Shown here: piece by piece, positions 54,779 through 63,826 of the stretch
Layout: each line of letters opens with the position of its first letter
How positions within the stretch are numbered: position 1 is the stretch's first letter
Assembly: GCA_020632695.1 (NCBI GenBank)
Contig: JACKFB010000001.1
Span: 248,001-312,000, forward strand
DNA from: Deltaproteobacteria bacterium
GTDB lineage: Bacteria > Myxococcota_A > UBA9042 > PHBI01 > JACKFB01
Reading direction: 5' to 3'
DNA length: 64,000 nucleotides
The notes under the pieces: model-generated
What the model was told of the DNA's origin: nothing
The model's database searches: none
What the model saw: the letters and a program-made list of their open reading frames with translations, nothing else
Program-made: the position numbers and the translations under genes

Positions 54779-55990
54779 ATGCGCACGACCACGATGACGA
54801 CGATGGGCGCTCTCGGGCTGGCCCTGGTGCTGGCCGCGGGATGTGGAGGAGATGGAGGCGCCGCCGACATCGGCGCGGACTCGGGGGCCGACTCCGGGGT
54901 CGGCGACGCGGTGCTCGATGCCGGCGGCGACGTCGCGGGCGCGGACATGAGCGACGGCGACGTCGCGGGCGTGGACGTGGGGGATGGCGACAACGACGCG
55001 GAGGGCGACGCTGACGCGGCCGACGCCAGCGGCGACGCGGAGGTGAGCGTGGACGGAGCCGACTCATCAGGCGACGTCGGCGCCGACGTGGGGCCGGAGT
55101 CGGGGGTGTTGACCGCGGCCGGGCGCGAGGCGGTGGAGGCGCAGCTACGCTTCGAGGTGGACCAGATGGCCATCTTCGTGAACATCGCGTCGGACAAGGC
55201 GGAGACCCACCCGTTGGTGGTGCGGCCGGCGCACCCCTGGACCTTCTTCACCTTCGAGCCTTCCTGCGTGGTCAACGCGGAGTTCCCCAAGGGGTGTCGG
55301 GAGGGCAGCAACAGCTTCAATCCCAACTTCGCCTTCGACCGCTACGACCCGGCCATCAGCTACGACTTCGAGTGGACCGGAGACGTCGGTGACCTGGCGG
55401 GCGAGACCTCGTTCATGGCGTCGGGTGTCCCGACGAGCTGGATCGATGGCCGGCCCGCCATGGAGCCCAACACCGACGCGCTGGTCGTGCTGCGCGAGCA
55501 CACAGAGCACGACGTCGTCACGCTGGCCGCGGCGGGGGGCGCCACGTGGGACTTCGAGCGCACGGCCACGAAGGACTTCGACCTGATCCAGCCCGGCGAG
55601 CCGCTGCGCATGAGCCACTCCGATGTGACCACCGCCACGGCCATCGGCAATGTGCCCTTCGAGCGCGAGCTGCTGGCGATGAGCTACACCGGCACATTCA
55701 CCGCGCTGGCAGACAGCGCCATCCAGGTCGCAGCGCAGGTCGACGACAAGGGTGCCCTGACCGGCACCGTGAGCCAGGGCCAGCGCACGCTGGCGACCGT
55801 CACCGCCGATGTGTCGATCGCCGAGCCCATCTACGAGTTCACGTGGCTCGCCCCCGCCGCCACCTACGATCCCGCCGGCTGCGTCCCCGCCTGCGGCACC
55901 CGCGTCTGCGGCCTCGAGCCCGCCTGCGGCACGAGCTGCGGTACCTGCACCGGCTCCTGCAGCCCGGCGGGACTCTGCGAGGGCCCGTAG
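54779..55990 (+). CDS. Asp-rich-linker lipoprotein
   Basis: The 403-residue product has a lipoprotein signal (lipobox AAGC), a long Asp/Ala/Gly linker (about residues 25-105), a soluble domain (about 110-355) with no recognised family, and a C-terminal Cys-rich tail (about 365-400, CVPACGTRVCGLEPACGTSCGTC). GGAGGGAG before the ATG supports the start. Secreted to the envelope; function unknown. Convergent with the next gene. Confidence 0.75.
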   Translation: MRTTTMTTMGALGLALVLAAGCGGDGGAADIGADSGADSGVGDAVLDAGGDVAGADMSDGDVAGVDVGDGDNDAEGDADAADASGDAEVSVDGADSSGDVGADVGPESGVLTAAGREAVEAQLRFEVDQMAIFVNIASDKAETHPLVVRPAHPWTFFTFEPSCVVNAEFPKGCREGSNSFNPNFAFDRYDPAISYDFEWTGDVGDLAGETSFMASGVPTSWIDGRPAMEPNTDALVVLREHTEHDVVTLAAAGGATWDFERTATKDFDLIQPGEPLRMSHSDVTTATAIGNVPFERELLAMSYTGTFTALADSAIQVAAQVDDKGALTGTVSQGQRTLATVTADVSIAEPIYEFTWLAPAATYDPAGCVPACGTRVCGLEPACGTSCGTCTGSCSPAGLCEGP

Positions 55991-56035
55991 CGCCCGGCGG
56001 GCCGCTGGGCATGCGCACTCGTCGACGCCGGCGCG

Positions 56036-59000
56036 TTACTTCACCTGCACGTACTGGAGCGGGATGCCCGAGGCGTGGTTGGTGGCGGCGAAGTCCTGGT
56101 TGACCTGCCAGCGGTAGGTGCCTTCGGGGGCCAGGGGGTCGTGGTCATAGAGGCTGTAGTCGGGGAAGTCCCCGACCTGGCGCTCGAGGCGCACCTCGAG
56201 GAGGTACTTGCCCGAGGTGTAGAAGGTGTCGACCGGCAGCGTGAGGGTGGTCTCGCCCGAGGTCTGCTGGGCGGCGCCGTTGCCCGCGCCGTCGCCCGAC
56301 TCGGTTATCAAGCGCACGATGACCCGGGTGGTGTCGGGGGTGAAGTGCAGGGTCACCGTGGTGCTGCTCTGGGGGCCGATGGTGGCGCTGGCCAGCTCCG
56401 GCGGGGCGGTGAGGCGCGGGATGTCGGTGCCCCAGTCGCACACCGAGCGTGCCTGGACCTGGTAGACCTCGCCCTCGGCGGCGCCGGACTGCTCGTCGTG
56501 GACGGCCACGTAGTAGTCCTCGCCCGCCACGCCTTCGAAGACCACGTAGCCGGGCCGTGCCCCTCGGTCCCAGGCCAGCGCTCCAGCGCCGCCGCGCGCG
56601 CTCTCGGCGTCCGCGAAGACCGCCAGGGGCGAGCGCGGGGTCCCGAAGGCGTCGGTCAGCGTGACCTCCACCGGGCAGTCCGGCTCGTAGGGCAGGTCGG
56701 CGTCCCACGGCGAGCCGAAGGCCGGCTCGACCTCGGGTCGCACCCGGTAGAAGTCGCGGTCGTACCAGCCCCGATGCACGCTGCGGGTCGGCTGTCCCCC
56801 GATCGGCAGCCTCGGCGCCCCCGCCGGGTCGTCGTCGGCCTCCTCGCCGCCGTCGCGCACCACCTTCGCCTGAAAGGGCGGGAGCAGCACCGGCGCCTCG
56901 CACTCCTCGTTCACCGGCGGGTCGGCCGTCAGCAGCACCCGCGACCGGCGCTCCATCATCACCCCGGTCTGCTCGTCCTCGAAGTACCCGGTGCGCCGGC
57001 AGTCGCCGGGGCAGGCGCTGTTGCCGTAGTTGTTGCGCAGCTCGCCCACCACCACCGCGATGTCGCCGGGCGGCGCGCCCTCGAGGTCCAGCACGGCGCC
57101 GCCGCTCTGCGCTCGATACTCCAGCACGCCCGCCGGCACCTCCACCGGCCCATCGTAGCTCGCCAGCGGCCACGACACGTGCGCCCCGCCCGGCGTCTGG
57201 TAGCGCACGCCGGCCAGCGCCCCCGCCAGGCACACGCCCGCCGAGCCGTCGAGGGTCGGCTCGCAGAAGGCGTCCCATTCGAAGGCGACCGCCTCGTCCT
57301 CGCCGTACATGGTCCGCGTCGGCATCGGCGCGCTCAGCCAGCCCAGGCCGTTGTCCACGCACCCGGCCGCCTGCTCCCTGAGCGACACCTCGCTGTTCGC
57401 CGGGTCGCAATCGCCCGGTGGCGCCGCGGCCACCTCCAGGTCCACCGAGGCGTGGCGCGTGCCCAGCGCCCCCAGGAAGCCGTCGCCGAAAGCCGACGCC
57501 CGCAGCGTGTATGTGCCGGCACTCGTCGCCGAGAACGTCGCCGCCGCCCCGCCGGCGTCCGGAACCACGCTGGCCCCGCCGCCGGCCACCTCCCAGGTGA
57601 TCGCCGACGGCGCCACCGCGTTGGCATATCCGTCTGCCACCCGCAGGTACGCCCGCCGCGTGCCGCAGGTGTCCAGGTGCGCCTGCGACACCCGCAGGTC
57701 CAGCGCCGGCAGGCTGAAGACGGGGACCGTGAGCATCCGGAAGTCGCCGCTGCGGTACTCGGGCAGGATGTGCCCGAGGATCGACGCGTTGGCCCCCACC
57801 TCCGCGTCCACGAAGAAGGTCACGTCGAACTTCTCGAACTCCGATGGCGCGGGCAGCAGCCGCGCCCTGGCGTCCAGGTCCACGGTGGGCTTCACCCAGA
57901 GCAGGAGCAGCGCGCTCTTGTAGAAGCTCGTCGTGAGCACCGGGTACACCTTCAACCGCGCCTTGGCCGTGACGTGCCCGTCGACGCTCAGCGTGGTGGT
58001 GCGCTCGAAGCCCTCGTCGTGGATGGTCTGGAACCCGCCCGCCTCGGTCCACCGGAAGCCGACCGCGATGTCCTTGGTGGCCGTGAAGGCCGCCTGGGCG
58101 TGGAAGGCGCCCTGGGCCTCGAGGTCCAGCTCGGCGAAGAAGGTCAGGGTGGCCTCCTGGTAGACCGGCACGCCGGCGACGGCGTAGCGCAGCGTCACCG
58201 CACGGCTGAAGAGCTCCTTTCTGACGTGGTGCTCGGCCTGGCCGGCCAGGTCGTAGGTGGCCGTGGCGTCGAAGCGGACGCGGCCGCGGGCGACCACCTC
58301 GATGACCTCCGGCAGGGCGTCGCCCCAGCGCACCCGGCTGGACACGCTGGGCTCGAAGCTGAGCGCGAAGTCCAGCTTCGCCTCGCTGGTGAGGGCGGTG
58401 GACGCGCGCGGAGACAGCGGCGGCGCGTCCAGCAGCTCCACGCTGCGGGCGCGCGTCTGGGTCACCTCGACCGCGCCGTCCCGCGTCGTGCGTCGGCGCG
58501 GCGACTCGGGTCGCCAGACCAGCCCGGAGGGGATCGAGGGCGCCTGGGTGTCCTCGCCCAGGTCGGGCAGGCGCGCCGTGGTCGCGAAGGTGCCGCCGGA
58601 GAACGCGTCGGACAGCGCCGCGCGCTCGGTCTCGAGCGTGGCGGTGCCCGAGTCGTCGGTGCGCGTGACCACGCGGCGGAGCTGCCGGCCGGAGGGGTTG
58701 TCCAGGAGCACCAGGGTCCCGGCGGCCGCGTCGCCCGCGTCGCCCGAGGCCAGCTCGAAGCCGGTGGGGCTGATGGCGGTCGTGGCGACCTCGCGCAGGT
58801 CGAGCACGGGGGAGGTGACCGCGAGCGGAAGCTCGGTCACGAAGGCTGGCGTCGCCTCGCCGGGGAGGCTGCGGTTGAGGTCGGCGTCCTCGACCAGCAC
58901 GACGAGCCAGGTCAGCTTGCCCGGCGGGAGGCCGGTGACCTCGAGCTCCTCGACGCCCTGGGCCTCGGCGACCGGCGGCTGCGTGGTGTCCACGTCGGGG

Positions 59001-59395
59001 CCGGGCGACGCGAAGACCAGGTAGCGCAGCTCGGAGGCGGGCGTGGCGTCGTCGGTGGCCTCCAGCCAGCGCAGGGTCAGCTCGCCCGGCGCCGCGGCGA
59101 CGGTCTGGGCGATGCCGGTGAACTCGGGTCGCTCGCCCACCGGCGGCGGCAGCTCGGCGTCTGCGGCGCCGGCGTCCCCGTCGGGTCCCGTCGCGTCGGG
59201 GAGGCCGTGGCCGTCGCCGTCGGAGGCCTGGCCGTCCGTGGCAGAGTCGGCGTCGGTCGCCGCCGCGTCGGGGGAGGCCGCCAGGTCGGTGGAAGCGGCG
59301 TCGCGGGCGTGCGTGTCGTCGGACGACGCCCCGGAGCCGCCGCAGGCCGAGAGCAGCGCGGCGAAGAGCACGAAGGAGCACCTGCGGAGCCTCAT
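56036..59395 (-). CDS. very large lipoprotein with fibronectin-III-like domain
   Basis: The 1119-residue protein has a lipoprotein signal (lipobox LLSAC), an Asp/Ala-rich linker (about 25-85), a fibronectin-III-like domain (about 90-190, EFTGIAQTVAAAPGELTLRWLEA to GLPPGKLTWLVVLVED), a long beta-rich region and Cys pairs toward the C-terminus (CGTRRAYL, CDPANSEV, CPGDCRRTG). No catalytic motif was recognised. The start at 59395 is the ATG at the signal peptide. TATCGT on the minus strand at 59435-59440 may be its -10. Confidence 0.72.
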   Translation of the reverse strand: MRLRRCSFVLFAALLSACGGSGASSDDTHARDAASTDLAASPDAAATDADSATDGQASDGDGHGLPDATGPDGDAGAADAELPPPVGERPEFTGIAQTVAAAPGELTLRWLEATDDATPASELRYLVFASPGPDVDTTQPPVAEAQGVEELEVTGLPPGKLTWLVVLVEDADLNRSLPGEATPAFVTELPLAVTSPVLDLREVATTAISPTGFELASGDAGDAAAGTLVLLDNPSGRQLRRVVTRTDDSGTATLETERAALSDAFSGGTFATTARLPDLGEDTQAPSIPSGLVWRPESPRRRTTRDGAVEVTQTRARSVELLDAPPLSPRASTALTSEAKLDFALSFEPSVSSRVRWGDALPEVIEVVARGRVRFDATATYDLAGQAEHHVRKELFSRAVTLRYAVAGVPVYQEATLTFFAELDLEAQGAFHAQAAFTATKDIAVGFRWTEAGGFQTIHDEGFERTTTLSVDGHVTAKARLKVYPVLTTSFYKSALLLLWVKPTVDLDARARLLPAPSEFEKFDVTFFVDAEVGANASILGHILPEYRSGDFRMLTVPVFSLPALDLRVSQAHLDTCGTRRAYLRVADGYANAVAPSAITWEVAGGGASVVPDAGGAAATFSATSAGTYTLRASAFGDGFLGALGTRHASVDLEVAAAPPGDCDPANSEVSLREQAAGCVDNGLGWLSAPMPTRTMYGEDEAVAFEWDAFCEPTLDGSAGVCLAGALAGVRYQTPGGAHVSWPLASYDGPVEVPAGVLEYRAQSGGAVLDLEGAPPGDIAVVVGELRNNYGNSACPGDCRRTGYFEDEQTGVMMERRSRVLLTADPPVNEECEAPVLLPPFQAKVVRDGGEEADDDPAGAPRLPIGGQPTRSVHRGWYDRDFYRVRPEVEPAFGSPWDADLPYEPDCPVEVTLTDAFGTPRSPLAVFADAESARGGAGALAWDRGARPGYVVFEGVAGEDYYVAVHDEQSGAAEGEVYQVQARSVCDWGTDIPRLTAPPELASATIGPQSSTTVTLHFTPDTTRVIVRLITESGDGAGNGAAQQTSGETTLTLPVDTFYTSGKYLLEVRLERQVGDFPDYSLYDHDPLAPEGTYRWQVNQDFAATNHASGIPLQYVQVK

Positions 59396-59434
59396 GGCGG
59401 TCACTCCGTTCGCTGGCGATGACTGGGTTCCCGG

Positions 59435-59440
59435 ACGATA
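59435..59440 (-). promoter_or_regulatory. candidate -10 (TATCGT) for the large lipoprotein gene
   Basis: On the minus strand GTGTATCGT lies about 40 bases before the ATG at 59395. Confidence 0.3.
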
Positions 59441-59603
59441 CACCGCCGCCCGGGGAAGTGGGATCCGCGCGCGTGGTCTCCCGGATATCGGCCGCTGCCC
59501 CGGACTGGCGCGCAGGCGACTTCCATGCTGACGTCACCGGGGCGAGCGACTGTTCCGCGCGGCGCGGTGCTTATCCTGGTCGCGCACTTTGGGAGGGCGG
59601 ACC

Positions 59604-60692
59604 ATGGCACGCGAGGCGCTGGCGGCGATCACGGAGCAGGGCGTGGAGCGCTGGCTGCGAGGCCACGGCCACGCAGACGCGCGCATCACCAGCATGAAGG
59701 CGCTGGGGGAGGGGCCCGAGGGCGGCAAGGCCTACGGCTACGGGCGGCCGATCCGCATCCGCTTCGACGCGGGCGGGGTCAGCCACGACGTGGTGCTGCG
59801 CACGATGTCGCCGGACCCCTTCGGGCACGACCGGCGCGCCGACCGGGTGGCGCAGATGGTGCTGTGCCAGGACACCTTCGACACGATCCCGCGGCACATC
59901 CGACCCTGGGCCTGCGGCGCGCTGGACGCCGAGGGGCGGCTGCACACGCTGCCCGGCGGCGAGCCCTTCCTGCTGACCGACTACGTGGAGGGCGAGCTGT
60001 ATGCGCCGCACCTGCAGCGGGTGGCCGCCCTGGACGAGGCGCCGCCTGCCGAGCTGGCGCTGGCGCGCTCGCTGGCCCTGTACCTGGCGGAGCTGCACGC
60101 CGAGCCGGCGCCTCCCGAGGCCTGGACCCGGGCGCTGCGCGACGCCGTCGGCTCCGGCGAGGGGATCTTCGGTCTCTGTGACGCCTGGCCCGCCGGGCAC
60201 CCCGTCGGGACCTCCGAGCGGCTGCTGGCCATCCAGGAGCAGGCCGTCCGCTGGCGCTGGCGCCTGTCCGGCCGCACCCACCGCGCGCGCCGCGTCCACG
60301 GCGACTTCCACCCCTTCAACCTGCTGGTGCGCGGCGGCGGCGACTTCTCCGTGCTCGACTGCAGCCGGGGCGGGCGGGGCGAGCCGGCCGACGACGTGAC
60401 CTGCCTGTCGCTGAACTACCTGTTCTTCGCGCTGCTCGAGCGCGGCGAGCTCGGCGGCGCCCCGCTGGCGCTGTGGCACCGGTTCTGGGGCACCTACCTG
60501 GAGGCCAGCGGCGACCTGGAGCTGCTGGAGGTGGTCGCGCCGTTCTTCGCCTGGCGCACCCTGGTCGTCGCCAGCCCGGTCTGGTACCCCGACGTGGCCG
60601 ACGCCACGCGCGACCGGCTGCTGCGCTTCGCCGAGCGGCTGCTGGCCGGCGAGCCCTTCGACCCGGCGCGGGTCGAGGAGCTCTGCGCGTGA
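59604..60692 (+). CDS. APH-type phosphotransferase
   Basis: The 362-residue kinase-fold protein has the aminoglycoside-phosphotransferase signature HGDFHPFNLLV and the downstream metal-binding block LDCSRGGRGEPADDV. The N-terminal lobe contains DVVLRTMS as the probable ATP-binding Lys/Arg region. No signal peptide. Such generic APH proteins phosphorylate small metabolites and need not give drug resistance. GGGAGGG lies 7 bases before the ATG. It overlaps the APS kinase start by GTGA, a strong hint of a shared pathway. Confidence 0.85.
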   Translation: MAREALAAITEQGVERWLRGHGHADARITSMKALGEGPEGGKAYGYGRPIRIRFDAGGVSHDVVLRTMSPDPFGHDRRADRVAQMVLCQDTFDTIPRHIRPWACGALDAEGRLHTLPGGEPFLLTDYVEGELYAPHLQRVAALDEAPPAELALARSLALYLAELHAEPAPPEAWTRALRDAVGSGEGIFGLCDAWPAGHPVGTSERLLAIQEQAVRWRWRLSGRTHRARRVHGDFHPFNLLVRGGGDFSVLDCSRGGRGEPADDVTCLSLNYLFFALLERGELGGAPLALWHRFWGTYLEASGDLELLEVVAPFFAWRTLVVASPVWYPDVADATRDRLLRFAERLLAGEPFDPARVEELCA

Positions 60693-61207
60693 GCGGTGAC
60701 GGTACGGTGGTGTGGCTGACCGGCCGGCCCGCGGCGGGCAAGACCACGCTGGCGGCGGCGCTGGTCGAGCGGCTGCGCGGGCGCGGCGTGGAGGTGCGGT
60801 GGCTGGACTCCGACGCGCTGCGGCGGGAGCTGACGCCGGAGCCGACCTATTCGCCCGAGGAGCGGGACGCCTTCTACCGCCGGCTGGCCGAGCTCGCGGT
60901 GGACGCCGCTCGCGAGGGCGCGGTGGCGGTGATCAGCGCGACCGCGCACCGGCGGCGCTGGCGTGACGAGGCGCGCGAGGCGGCGCCGCGCTTCATCGAG
61001 GTGTGGGTGCGTGCCGACGACGAGGTGCTGCGCGCGCGCGACCCGAAGGGGCTGTACGCGCGGGCGGCCGAGGGCGCCGTCGAGGGGCTGCCCGGCGTGG
61101 ACGTGGCCTTCGAAGCGCCCGCGGCGGCTGAGGTGGAGATCGCCACCGACCAGGAGAGCGTGACCTCGGCCGTGTCGCGGATCCTGGCGCTGCTGCTGGC
61201 GGAGTGA
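60689..61207 (+). CDS. cysC: adenylyl-sulfate (APS) kinase, CysC-like
   Basis: The 172-residue protein has a P-loop GRPAAGKTT, the LDSDALRREL region (LDGDxxR in CysC), and the diagnostic FIEVWV followed by RDPKGLYARA, which matches CysC. The enzyme phosphorylates APS to PAPS, the sulfate donor. No ATP sulfurylase or PAPS reductase gene is in the window, and the gene is coupled to an APH-like kinase, so a sulfotransfer or a divergent kinase role is possible. Confidence 0.85.
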   Translation: MSGDGTVVWLTGRPAAGKTTLAAALVERLRGRGVEVRWLDSDALRRELTPEPTYSPEERDAFYRRLAELAVDAAREGAVAVISATAHRRRWRDEAREAAPRFIEVWVRADDEVLRARDPKGLYARAAEGAVEGLPGVDVAFEAPAAAEVEIATDQESVTSAVSRILALLLAE

Positions 61208-61234
61208 GGCGACGCGCCGCGCCACCGCCGCGGC

Positions 61235-61250
61235 TGGCACGGGACTTGCG
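61235..61250 (+). promoter_or_regulatory. sigma-54 (-24/-12) promoter of the SpoIIAA-like gene
   Basis: TGGCACGGGACTTGCG matches TGGCACG-N4-TTGC perfectly and departs only at the last W. The predicted start near 61261 gives a leader of about 75 bases to ATG 61336. It lies just after the APS kinase stop. Confidence 0.8.
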
Positions 61251-61335
61251 GCTCTGGTGGGGTGAGCCGCGCCGCTGCCGGGCCTCGACCCGGCACGCGC
61301 GGGCTCCGCTCATCCACCCGCACCAAGGAGATCCC

Positions 61336-61725
61336 ATGTACCAGTGGCTACCCGAGACCGCCGGACGCAACCTCGGCCTGAAGATCGAAGGACGCCTCAC
61401 CCGCGAGGATTACCAGGGCTTTTTGCCCCGACTCACCCAGGCCATCGAGCGCTTCGAGCGCATCAACCTGCTGGTCGACCTCACCGGCTGCGAAGGCGTC
61501 ACCGCCGGCGCGCTGTGGGAGGACGTGAAGTGGGACGCCAAGCACCTCAGGCAGGTCAACCGCTTCGCCGTCGTCGGCGACGCCTCCTGGGAGAAGGTGA
61601 TGACCAAGGTGGCCCAGCCCTTCATCGAGGCCGAGTCGAAGTACTTCCCCGCCAACGGCCGCGTGGCCGCGTGGTCGTGGCTCGAAGGCAAGCCGCAGAC
61701 CACCGGCGCGACCGCGCATGCCTGA
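61336..61725 (+). CDS. SpoIIAA-like (STAS) protein
   Basis: A 129-residue protein of the SpoIIAA-like/STAS-type family: GLKIEGRLTREDYQGFLPRL, RINLLVDLTGCEGVTAGALW, then HLRQVNRFAVVGDASWEKV. These are small cytoplasmic proteins often under stress control. AAGGAG is 5 bases before the ATG. The sigma-54 promoter upstream indicates activator-controlled expression, possibly linked to stress. Confidence 0.85.
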   Translation: MYQWLPETAGRNLGLKIEGRLTREDYQGFLPRLTQAIERFERINLLVDLTGCEGVTAGALWEDVKWDAKHLRQVNRFAVVGDASWEKVMTKVAQPFIEAESKYFPANGRVAAWSWLEGKPQTTGATAHA

Positions 61726-61748
61726 ACTCAGGCGGCCGCGGACGGCCC

Positions 61749-62396
61749 CTACCGCCGGCCGTTCGCGACCTGTCGCCACGCCGCGCCCACGGGCTTCACC
61801 GCGGGTGTGGTGGTGTCGGACCAGTCTCCGTTGTGCGCGAAGGCCGTGCCGGTGGACCGGCGCACCTGCCAGCGGCGCTTGCCCTCATGGTCGTACTGGA
61901 GCACCAGGTCGGCGCGCCCATCGCCGTCGGCGTCGAAGAGGTCGAAGGCCACCACGTCGGGCGTCGACGTGTCGGTCCAGTCCTTGTTGTAGCCGAAGGC
62001 CTCGCCGGTCGAGCGGCGCGCCTGCCAGCGCCGCTTGCCCTTGTGGTCGTACTGCAACACCAGGTCGGCCTTGCCATCGCCGTCCACGTCGTTGGCGACC
62101 GCCCCGCGCCGGCGCCGCGCCGGCGGCCCGTCGTGGTGCTCGGGGGCGGCGGCTTCCGGCTGCCCGGAGACGACGCAGTCGCAGACGAACGCGCCGCCCC
62201 GCTTGGGTCGCCACTTGCCGTTCCAGCGCGCCGGCGGAGCACAGACCCGCGGGCAGACCCGCTTGGCGTCCTCATCGTCGGCGATCTTGCCCACTTCCCG
62301 GCTGTCGACTCGCTCGGGTGCGTCCGCGCGCGCCGGCGCCGGGAGGACCAGGCAGCCGGTCACGGCCAGACCGAGGATGAACGAGATGCTCTTCAT
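61749..62396 (-). CDS. secreted VCBS/FG-GAP-like repeat protein
   Basis: The 215-residue product has a signal peptide (about 1-25), a Cys-containing segment (CPRVCAPP, CDCVV), and two near-identical repeats of about 45 residues: DVDGDGKADLVLQYDHKGK and DADGDGRADLVLQYDHEGK, each with the DxDGDGxxD calcium loop of FG-GAP/VCBS units. Two repeats cannot close a seven-blade propeller, so this is a small binding domain or a truncated relative. AGGAG is 7 bases before the ATG. Confidence 0.75.
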   Translation of the reverse strand: MKSISFILGLAVTGCLVLPAPARADAPERVDSREVGKIADDEDAKRVCPRVCAPPARWNGKWRPKRGGAFVCDCVVSGQPEAAAPEHHDGPPARRRRGAVANDVDGDGKADLVLQYDHKGKRRWQARRSTGEAFGYNKDWTDTSTPDVVAFDLFDADGDGRADLVLQYDHEGKRRWQVRRSTGTAFAHNGDWSDTTTPAVKPVGAAWRQVANGRR

Positions 62397-62568
62397 GGAG
62401 GTCTCCTGAGGCAAGGCAGCGCGCAGACCTCGCTCGGGCGAGAGCGCCCGCCGAGACCGCTCCGAGCGGGCCGGAACATGCGGTGAATCGAGGCGGCCAG
62501 TAGAGGGGACCCGGCAGCCGCTGTCAAACCAGCCCCTTCCAGGCGGGCGGGAGGCCGCCCCCGGGCGC

Positions 62569-63651
62569 TCACTCGGGCGAGGGCAGGCCGGCCCGGACGC
62601 GGGCCGAGATGGCGCTGAGCTCGTCCCAGCGGTACCGGTCCATCCACTCGCGCGTCGCGTCCACGACGTGGTCCACCCGGTCGGCGGCGCACCGGAACCC
62701 GACATCCTCGAGCTGCACGCTCGGCACCATGCTGCCGCGGAACGCGCCCCGGAACACCGCGGGGTCCTCGTCGCCCCAGCCGCCGCCCCGCTGCACCCGC
62801 GCCTCGCCGGTCTCCGGCCCCCGAGGCGCCACCGCCGGCGAGTGCGCGTAGTAGTCGGCGCCGTACCAGTCGGCGACCCACTCCCACACGTTCCCGATGA
62901 CGTTCACCGTCTGGTGCGAGTTGTCGGGCCCGTTCAGCGGCCAGTAGCCGGTCGCCTCGCTGTTGGCCACCCCGCACTTCCCGGTGGCGGCGGCGCCCAT
63001 CACCGCGTGTCCGCAGCCCGGCTCCGTGTCACCCCACACGTAGCGCGTCGCCAGCGGCCCCTGCCGCGCCACGTACTCCCACTCCGCCTCGGTGGGGAGC
63101 CGCCCGCCGATCCACTCGCAGTAGGCGCGCGCGCCCTCCCAGGTCACCCCGTTGGCCGGGTAGAGCTGGCGCGTCGAGCCGGCGCCGTAGTTGAAGTACC
63201 CGCCCGTCCGGATCTGTTCGGGCAGGCACGGCCCCAGCCGCACGCACCACTCGTATTGCTCGACCGAGACCTCGTGGCGCTGGATCCAGAAGGGTTCGAT
63301 GGTCACGCGGTGGGGCGGCGCCTCGTCCTCCGAAGCGTCCGGGTCGTAACCGGGCGCCTCGGGGTCGCTCGCCTGGGCCCCCATCAGGAAGGTGAGGACG
63401 TCGGGGTCGCTCGGGCGGCGGTAGGCCAGCACGTTGTGCCCGGGCACAGGGACGAAGCATCCGAAGCGCGTCGTGTAGGCCCGGTGATCCTGCTTGGCCG
63501 TCGAGTCGCAATCCCACAGCCCGCCGATGTCGCCGTAGGAGTGCACCAGGGCGACCACCTTCCGCGCCACCGTTCGCCAGCCCAGCGCCGCTGCGACCAG
63601 CACCAGCACGACCACCAGCCCGACGACGCGCCGGCGCCGGCTACGCTGCAT
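62569..63651 (-). CDS. FGE-sulfatase (SUMF1) domain membrane-anchored protein
   Basis: The 360-residue protein has an N-terminal membrane anchor (about 9-27) and a formylglycine-generating-enzyme-like domain: WIQRHEVSVEQYEWCVR, NGVTWEGARAYCEWIGGRLPTEAEWEYVARQG, VIGNVWEWVADWYG and the terminal VGFRCA. FGE proper needs two active-site Cys near the C-terminus; only one is clear here, so true sulfatase activation is uncertain. Many such proteins act as extracellular ligand-binding modules. Confidence 0.85.
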   Translation of the reverse strand: MQRSRRRRVVGLVVVLVLVAAALGWRTVARKVVALVHSYGDIGGLWDCDSTAKQDHRAYTTRFGCFVPVPGHNVLAYRRPSDPDVLTFLMGAQASDPEAPGYDPDASEDEAPPHRVTIEPFWIQRHEVSVEQYEWCVRLGPCLPEQIRTGGYFNYGAGSTRQLYPANGVTWEGARAYCEWIGGRLPTEAEWEYVARQGPLATRYVWGDTEPGCGHAVMGAAATGKCGVANSEATGYWPLNGPDNSHQTVNVIGNVWEWVADWYGADYYAHSPAVAPRGPETGEARVQRGGGWGDEDPAVFRGAFRGSMVPSVQLEDVGFRCAADRVDHVVDATREWMDRYRWDELSAISARVRAGLPSPE

Positions 63652-63773
63652 CTCTCACCACCTCGGACGATCTCCCCGGCTCCGCTCGCCGCCGAGTCTG
63701 CGGCTCGCCTCGACGGGGTGTCAACGCGGGGACTCCGCTCGGGGACGCCCTGGCCTCGGCCCCTGGCGTCACG

Positions 63774-63779
63774 CATACT
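63774..63779 (+). promoter_or_regulatory. weak -10 candidate for the last gene
   Basis: CATACT lies about 48 bases before ATG 63827; no -35 is evident. Confidence 0.2.
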
Positions 63780-63826
63780 CTGCCCCGCCCTCCGCGCTCC
63801 ATCGCCACTGCTGGGACCCCCTCGCG

